Source: Actinomycetota bacterium
GTDB taxonomy: Bacteria > Actinomycetota > Geothermincolia > Geothermincolales > RBG-13-55-18
Assembly: GCA_013178005.1 (NCBI GenBank)
Contig: JABLXL010000006.1
Span: forward strand, 1 to 64,000
Direction: 5' to 3'
Length of the DNA: 64,000 bases
The notes under the pieces: model-generated
Told to the model about the DNA's origin: nothing
The model's input: only the letters and a program-made list of their open reading frames with translations
Database searches by the model: none
In this document: piece by piece, positions 58,439-64,000 of the stretch
Numbering within the stretch: position 1 is the first letter of the stretch
Layout of the letters: each line of letters begins with the position of its first letter
Translations under genes and position numbers: made by a program

Positions 58439-59506
58439 ATGGCGCTCACGGAGTCCGTAAGAGAGTCATATCGCGTTTACACGCGACGGAAGGTGCTCTT
58501 CATCGCGGGAGTTGCCGTCGCCACCCTGGCGCTGGGAGTGTTTTCCATGACCTTGGGCTCCGCGGGCGTCACTCCGCTGGAGGTGCTGAAGGCCCTCGTC
58601 GGACAGGCGGACCAGCGCACGGCGCAGATCGTCGTCCATATCAGGCTGGTGCGCGTGCTCGCGGCCGTTGTGGCCGGCATAGGGCTTTCGGTGGCTGGAT
58701 GCATCATGCAGGGCGTGCTCTTGAACCCCCTTGCCTCCGACTATACCCTGGGGGTCTCGCAGGGGGCGGCCTTCGGCGCCGCCCTGGCCATCGTGGCCAT
58801 GGGCGCGGGCAGCGTGCAGAGCACGGGGGCGGACGCGGTGATCATCAGGAACCCCTACCTGGTAACCGTGGCCGCTTTCGTCGGAGCGATATCGGCCACC
58901 CTTGCCGTCCTTGTCCTTGCCAGGTATAAGGGGATATCCCCCGAGGCCATGATCCTGGCGGGCATAGCCTTCGGCTCGCTTTTCTCCGCGGGCACGGTGA
59001 TCACACAGTACTTCGCCAACGATGTGCAGGTGGCGTCCATCGTCTTCTGGACCTTCGGAGACATAGGCAGGGCTTCCTGGCAGGAACTGGCGATAATGTC
59101 CGCGGTCACCCTTCCCGTCGCGGCGTATTTCGTCCTCAACCGCTGGAATTACAACGCCCTGGAGAGCGGGGACGACACCGCCAAGAGCCTGGGGGTGAAC
59201 GTGGGTCGCACGCGCATGGCGAGCATGTTCCTGGCCTCGCTGATAACCGCGGTGGCGGTTTCCTTCCTGGGCATCATCGCCTTCGTGGGGCTGGTGAGCC
59301 CGCACCTCGTCAGGCGCGTCATCGGGAGCGATTACCGATACCTGATCCCCGGCGCTTGCGCCATGGGGGCATTGCTGCTCCTGGCCTCGGATACCCTGAG
59401 CAGGACCATCATCGCCCCAGTGGTGCTTCCGGTGGGAGCCATAACCTCCTTCATGGGCGCCCCCCTTTTCCTCTACCTGCTTGCCAAGGGTTACAGGAGG
59501 GCATGA
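58439..59506 (+). CDS. FecCD/BtuC family ABC permease
   Basis: RLVRVLAAVVAGIGLSVAGCIMQGVLLNPLASDYTLGVSQGAAFGAALAI; FVGLVSPHLVRRVIGSDYRYLIP. Confidence 0.95.
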   Translation: MALTESVRESYRVYTRRKVLFIAGVAVATLALGVFSMTLGSAGVTPLEVLKALVGQADQRTAQIVVHIRLVRVLAAVVAGIGLSVAGCIMQGVLLNPLASDYTLGVSQGAAFGAALAIVAMGAGSVQSTGADAVIIRNPYLVTVAAFVGAISATLAVLVLARYKGISPEAMILAGIAFGSLFSAGTVITQYFANDVQVASIVFWTFGDIGRASWQELAIMSAVTLPVAAYFVLNRWNYNALESGDDTAKSLGVNVGRTRMASMFLASLITAVAVSFLGIIAFVGLVSPHLVRRVIGSDYRYLIPGACAMGALLLLASDTLSRTIIAPVVLPVGAITSFMGAPLFLYLLAKGYRRA

Positions 59507-60321
59507 TGCTTACGGTGGAGGGCATAGTTTTCAGCTACGGCGTCAGGTTGGTGCTGGATTCGATCTCCCTCGAGGTCGCCGAGGGCGAGATCTGCTCCAT
59601 CATGGGAAACAACGGAGCGGGAAAGAGCACTTTGCTCAAGTGCATCCTGGGCGTCCTGCGCCCGCGCGCCGGCGTGGTGTACCTCTCGGGGGATGACGCC
59701 TCTCGCATGGCCCGCATGGAGCTGGCGCGCCGCATGGGGTACGTGGCGCAGAGGGACGGCCAGGGGGCAAGACTCACGGTGTTCGACGCGGTGCTCATGG
59801 GCCGAAGGCCGCATATCGGCTGGGCGGCGGGCGCCAGGGATCTGGAGGTCGTGGAGGAGGTCATAAGCGAGCTCAACCTCGGGCACCTGGCCCTCCGCCA
59901 CCTGGACGAGCTCAGCGGCGGGGAATTGCAGAAGGTGATGATCGCGAGGGCGCTGGCCCAGGAACCGGGAATACTGCTGCTGGACGAGCCCACCAGCAAC
60001 CTGGACTTGAGGAACCAGCTCGAGGTGATGGAGACGTTGGGGAGGGCGGTGGAGGAGAGGGGCATCGCGGCCTTGATGGCCATCCACGACGTCAACCTCG
60101 CCCTGCGCTTCTCGCGCAAGTTCATCCTGCTTTGCGGCGGCTCCGTCTTCGCATGCGGGGGCCCGGAGGTCATAGACGAGGAAAGCATGGAGAAAGTCTA
60201 CGGCGTGAAAGTGGAGGTGGAGACGCGGGGCGGCTTGAGGATGGTGGTGCCGGTGAGCGCGTGTTGCGTGGCCGGGGTAAATGGCGAGAGGAAAGGGACG
60301 AGAGATGGCGAACGAGTTTGA
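59503..60321 (+). CDS. ABC transporter ATP-binding protein (BtuD/FecE type)
   Basis: MGNNGAGKSTLLKCILG, LDELSGGELQKVMIARALAQEPGILLLDEPTSNLDLRNQ; ATGA overlap with permease. Confidence 0.95.
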   Translation: MMLTVEGIVFSYGVRLVLDSISLEVAEGEICSIMGNNGAGKSTLLKCILGVLRPRAGVVYLSGDDASRMARMELARRMGYVAQRDGQGARLTVFDAVLMGRRPHIGWAAGARDLEVVEEVISELNLGHLALRHLDELSGGELQKVMIARALAQEPGILLLDEPTSNLDLRNQLEVMETLGRAVEERGIAALMAIHDVNLALRFSRKFILLCGGSVFACGGPEVIDEESMEKVYGVKVEVETRGGLRMVVPVSACCVAGVNGERKGTRDGERV

Positions 60322-60886
60322 CGCGTGCGGGTTGCGCGAGGGGATGGAGTTGAAAGCAATCGGGGTGATCAGGTCGCCCTACCGCACCATGGACGAGGCA
60401 CCTTTCCAGGGGCGTTTCTCCAACGAGGAAGCGGAGTTGTGCATATTCGAGGAATACGCGGAAGGCCTCAAGGACGTGGAGGCATCGCGCTACCTCATCC
60501 TCCTCTACTGGGGGCACCTGGCGGACCGGAGCGTGCTTCAGACCGTCACCCCCTGGGGTCCGGAAGTGCGCGGCGTATTTGCCTGCCGGTCGCCTTCGCG
60601 GCCGAACCCGGTGGAGTTCTGCGTGGTGGAGCTCCTGGAAAGAAAAGGGAACCGCCTGCGGGTACGCGGCATGGACGCCGTGGACGGAAGCGCCATCGTC
60701 GACATCAAGCCCTACAGCGCGAGGATAGACTCCGTTCCTGGGGCTGGAATCGGCTGGTTCGAGGAGAAGGACGGCCGGTGGCCGCCGGCGGGCCGTGGAG
60801 ACGAAGCAAGCGCCGCCGGCCCCGGAAAGGAGGGCGACCACGGTGCGGTGAACGTGGAAGGCGAAGGTGACGCGGAGGTGGTATGA
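60305..60886 (+). CDS. TrmO/YaeB-family tRNA (N6-threonylcarbamoyladenosine37-N6)-methyltransferase-like
   Basis: AIGVIRSPYRTMDEAPFQG; SRPNPVEFCVVELLERKGNRLRVRGMDAVDGSAIVDIKPY. Confidence 0.9.
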   Translation: MANEFDACGLREGMELKAIGVIRSPYRTMDEAPFQGRFSNEEAELCIFEEYAEGLKDVEASRYLILLYWGHLADRSVLQTVTPWGPEVRGVFACRSPSRPNPVEFCVVELLERKGNRLRVRGMDAVDGSAIVDIKPYSARIDSVPGAGIGWFEEKDGRWPPAGRGDEASAAGPGKEGDHGAVNVEGEGDAEVV

Positions 60887-60887
60887 A

Positions 60888-61463
60888 ATGGAACTGAGAC
60901 CCGATCAATTCAAGCTCATGCTGCCCCTGCCGGTTACGGTGATAACCACCGTGGACGGCCATGGGGTGGCGAACGCGGCGCCCTATGGTTGCGTCATGCC
61001 CATCCTGAGACCCCTTGACCTGGTGGCCATCGCCTCCGCCCTCCCGCGCCACACCCTTCACAACATCAGGGAAACGGGGGAGTTCGTGATCAACGTCATC
61101 GGGGCGCCGTCCTTCGAGAAGGCCATGCTCACCGCGAGGAACTATCCCCCGGAAGTGGATGAGCTGCAAGAGGTAGGCCTGGAGACCTCGCCATCCAGGA
61201 CCGTCGCGCCCCCCAGGATCAATGACGCCCTGGGTTGGATAGAGGCGACCCTCGATCGAGAGGTCACGGGGAAGAACTACAGCCTGGTGATCGGGAAGGT
61301 GCTGTGCGCGGAGATCAACGACCGCTTCTGCAGCGACGGCCGCCTGGCCGAGCCCCCCGCCCTGATGCTGAGCCCCTACTACCATCTTCTGGGAGGGCGC
61401 ATCGGCGATGTGCGCGAGACCATGAAGCTCTTCCTGGGCGACCAGCCGCCGCAAGGCGAATGA
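60888..61463 (+). CDS. Flavin reductase-like (flavoredoxin) FMN-binding protein
   Basis: MLPLPVTVITTVDGHGVANAAPYGCVMPILRPLDLVAIASALPRHTLHNIRETGEFVINVIG. Confidence 0.88.
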   Translation: MELRPDQFKLMLPLPVTVITTVDGHGVANAAPYGCVMPILRPLDLVAIASALPRHTLHNIRETGEFVINVIGAPSFEKAMLTARNYPPEVDELQEVGLETSPSRTVAPPRINDALGWIEATLDREVTGKNYSLVIGKVLCAEINDRFCSDGRLAEPPALMLSPYYHLLGGRIGDVRETMKLFLGDQPPQGE

Positions 61464-61542
61464 CCTGAGCGGCGCAGTGAAAGGGGAGAGAGGCGCATCC
61501 GGTGCGCTGGTAATGCCACGGGAAGTGGAGGCCGTTTACGGA

Positions 61543-63957
61543 TCAAAGATCGGATTTCGTTATGCGGATGCCGCGGGAGAGCTCGTCGGCCGCGTATTTA
61601 CGAATCTCCTTCCCGTTGATCACCAGGCCGAGGGGCCGGTCGTTCTCCAGTTTGAACCTGAGCAGCGCGTCGCGCGGCGAGGGGAGCAGGTCAGCGACCT
61701 CCAGCCTCATCCCGTCATCGTCCAGCTTGAATTCCCGCACCGCGAAACCGTCGATGCCGAAGGCGTGCCTGGCGGGTATGTCCACGTATATATCGCCATG
61801 GGCCGGGAGGATGCGGGCCGCCGCGTAAAGGGATGAACCCGCGCCCCAGTCCAGCATGAGGTAACCGGGGGTGGGGACATCGTAGCCGAAGTGGGCGTAG
61901 TTCTCCTCGATGGCGCCCCGCACCGAGGGGCGCAAGGGCACATACGGCTCTTTCCCGAGATACATGGTGGTGAAGCACGCGCGCAGGGCGGCGACCCCGC
62001 GCTCGAAGAGCTCGCGCTCGCCCGTGGCGTGGTAATAGTCGACGAGCAAGGGGGCGACGAGTCCCTGGCGCGCGTCGTTCCATTCCGCGTCGGTGTTCTG
62101 TGAGGCGAAGCCGCCGAAGGCATCTATGGAAAGAAAAGGCGGGCTCCATACCTGGTGGTAGGCGAGGAGGCGGTCGAGTGCCTTCCTTCCTGCCTCAAGG
62201 TAGCAGTCCTCGCCGCAGGCACGGTAAAGGTGCAGCAGGGCCGCCGCGGTCCAGTACATGCACATGGTGTTCTCGGGTCGGCAGCCGCTGCGCGGATCCA
62301 CCCACCCCACCGGCTTGGGCGAACACGAGAAGAAGGCCTCGTAATCGTACCACGTGTTGGAGTCCACCACCTCGCGGATGAGGAAATCGCCGCCGTCCCG
62401 CGCGCTCGCCAGGCATTCCTCGTCCCCGGTGAGCGAGGCCAGCAGGGAGAGGAACATCACCGCCGGCGCCGATTCCGCGCTCTCCGCGAGGCAGGGATCG
62501 ATGACCGGCCCGCCTCGCCTGTAGGCGACCCAGGCGGGGAAGGCTCCGCTGGGGCGCTGGAGCGAGATCACGGCTCGCGCCTGCGCGCGGCAGGCCTCCA
62601 GGGCTTCTGAACCTTCCTCGGACATATCCTCGTTTGTCGTGCCGCCCTCGAGGTCGCGCAGCCATTCCAGGAGGTGAAAACCGGTGGTGCAGCTGTCCGC
62701 GAGGTGGTAGCGGTCGAACACGGTGAAGCCGCGCGTCCCCTCGCGCCAGACCAGCTGGTCCCCCACCAGGTAAAGGACGGCGGGGAAGAGGCCGTGCAGG
62801 CGGGGCGAGGCAAGCGCGAGATCGCGCACCAACGCTGCCCGTCGCGCCAGCTCATCGTCCCCGCGCTCCCGCGCCAGCCAGGCCGCTCCGTACGCCGAAC
62901 GCAGGTTGCAGAACCAGCCCTGGAACTCGATCGCCGAGGGGGAGGCGCCCGGGTTTGACCCCAGGGTCTTGCGCAAGAGGCGGTAAAGGAGGGGGCGGTT
63001 GGTGACATGCGCCGCCCCGAAGCGCAGTATCCAGGCGTAAAGGCCGGGCAGGCGGATGAAGGCTGTGTTGGTGAGCCTGTCCTTCCTCAAGGGCGGGTGC
63101 TTGGAGTTCATGTTGTAGGCGTAACCGCCCCCACACCTCCTTCCGCCCACTTCCATCTCCACCCAGTTCTCCTCGTTATGGAAAGCCCATGTTCCCGCGA
63201 GATCGGTCAGCTCCGCCAGGGGAAGCGTCTGGGGACCGGGCTCCTGGGAGCGGGGCCTTCCGAAGCGATCCCAGAGGAAGGAGTTGACGCGGCGGTGCAG
63301 GGCGGCGCCGCCTCCCGTGGAGGCGAAAAGGTAATAGGCGAACACGATCTCCCGTCCCCTCTCCAGGGCGAAGCCCGGCAAAGAGCGGGTGTTGAAGTAC
63401 ACATGCCCCTTCACCCGGTGGCCCATTATGCCGTAGGAAAAGGTTTCCCCTTCCAGAGCCATCGCGGTTCGCAAGCCGGCCTTGTTCAAGGCGGCCAGGG
63501 ACTCCAGGTCTGGAACCAGAGCCAGCGTCGCCGCCTCTCCCTCCAGGATGATGCAGGGGGAGCGGAAGACCTGGTCGGGCGCCACCATTCCCGGCTTGGG
63601 GTGGAGGTGGGGGACGAAACGGAAGCGACCCTCCTCCGCGCCGCCCGCCACATGGAAGGAAACGGCGTAACGGGAAAGCCTGAGACCGCGCTTGGCGCGC
63701 AAGGTGTGCTGGATCCTAAAGCACCCCCCGCCAAGATCCTCTGTGGTGGTTTCGCAATCAATGAGCGCCTGCGCGGAAACGCCCTTCATGTAAGAGGTCA
63801 AACTCCATGCCTCGACGGTCGCGGCGGGAGCCTCGGCCACCTTTATCTCACCGTCCCAGTCCTCGAGGTAAAGGGCCATGGAGGTTTCGTGCCCCTCGCC
63901 ATGGCGGGCCAGGCGGAACATACCGTAATCTTCCAGGCTGTTTTTCATGGGCCTCAT
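61543..63957 (-). CDS. Large hypothetical protein, alpha/alpha-toroid (six-hairpin glycosidase-like) fold suspected
   Basis: About 804 aa; central region with helical repeats (RAVISLQRPSGAFPAWVAYRRGG, YWTAAALLHLYRACGEDCYLEAGRKALDRLLAYH). Confidence 0.55.
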   Translation of the reverse strand: MRPMKNSLEDYGMFRLARHGEGHETSMALYLEDWDGEIKVAEAPAATVEAWSLTSYMKGVSAQALIDCETTTEDLGGGCFRIQHTLRAKRGLRLSRYAVSFHVAGGAEEGRFRFVPHLHPKPGMVAPDQVFRSPCIILEGEAATLALVPDLESLAALNKAGLRTAMALEGETFSYGIMGHRVKGHVYFNTRSLPGFALERGREIVFAYYLFASTGGGAALHRRVNSFLWDRFGRPRSQEPGPQTLPLAELTDLAGTWAFHNEENWVEMEVGGRRCGGGYAYNMNSKHPPLRKDRLTNTAFIRLPGLYAWILRFGAAHVTNRPLLYRLLRKTLGSNPGASPSAIEFQGWFCNLRSAYGAAWLARERGDDELARRAALVRDLALASPRLHGLFPAVLYLVGDQLVWREGTRGFTVFDRYHLADSCTTGFHLLEWLRDLEGGTTNEDMSEEGSEALEACRAQARAVISLQRPSGAFPAWVAYRRGGPVIDPCLAESAESAPAVMFLSLLASLTGDEECLASARDGGDFLIREVVDSNTWYDYEAFFSCSPKPVGWVDPRSGCRPENTMCMYWTAAALLHLYRACGEDCYLEAGRKALDRLLAYHQVWSPPFLSIDAFGGFASQNTDAEWNDARQGLVAPLLVDYYHATGERELFERGVAALRACFTTMYLGKEPYVPLRPSVRGAIEENYAHFGYDVPTPGYLMLDWGAGSSLYAAARILPAHGDIYVDIPARHAFGIDGFAVREFKLDDDGMRLEVADLLPSPRDALLRFKLENDRPLGLVINGKEIRKYAADELSRGIRITKSDL

Positions 63958-64000
63958 CCCCCTTGCGCACTCGTTGGACAGCCGGAGTCATAGCGTATGT

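Overview
High-GC bacterial chromosomal window, about 64 kb and densely coding. I suspect an actinobacterial or Firmicutes-like thermophile relative, but I cannot prove this from the sequence. Core content: lysA, hom and thrC; an apgM / cyclic-2,3-diphosphoglycerate synthetase / 2-phosphoglycerate kinase / transaldolase-like block; rho, rpmE, DUF1385, prfA and prmC; a DRTGG protein with an ADP-forming acetate-CoA ligase; greA, lysS, clpC, radA, disA, a small Cys protein, carD, a PIN-TRAM protein, ispD and ispF. Accessory content: (i) a type I restriction-modification operon (hsdM-abiEi-abiEii-hsdS-hsdR) with an AbiE-like pair inside it and an 18-bp inverted repeat in front of the pair; (ii) a cobalamin-riboswitch-led locus (about 44.59-54.4 kb) encoding a secreted beta-propeller repeat protein, a DUF4430 (transcobalamin C-terminal-like) protein, an ECF transporter (T, fused A-A', S) and a membrane-anchored alpha/alpha-barrel (terpene-cyclase/intrinsic-factor-like) protein. 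I consider (ii) the best candidate for a novel system: a split bacterial analogue of intrinsic factor/transcobalamin feeding an ECF B12 importer. A second cluster (methyltransferase, CooC-like ATPase, BtuFCD/FecCD-type ABC, TrmO, flavin reductase) follows. Several unexplained intergenic repeats were found (147-bp spacing at 17.6 kb; 52-bp and 136-bp tandem arrays at 37.4-37.9 kb; 116-bp spacing at 54.4 kb; 120-bp spacing at 55.0 kb). No CRISPR array, rRNA or tRNA was recognised. All assignments come from reading the sequence and motif recognition; no database search was run.
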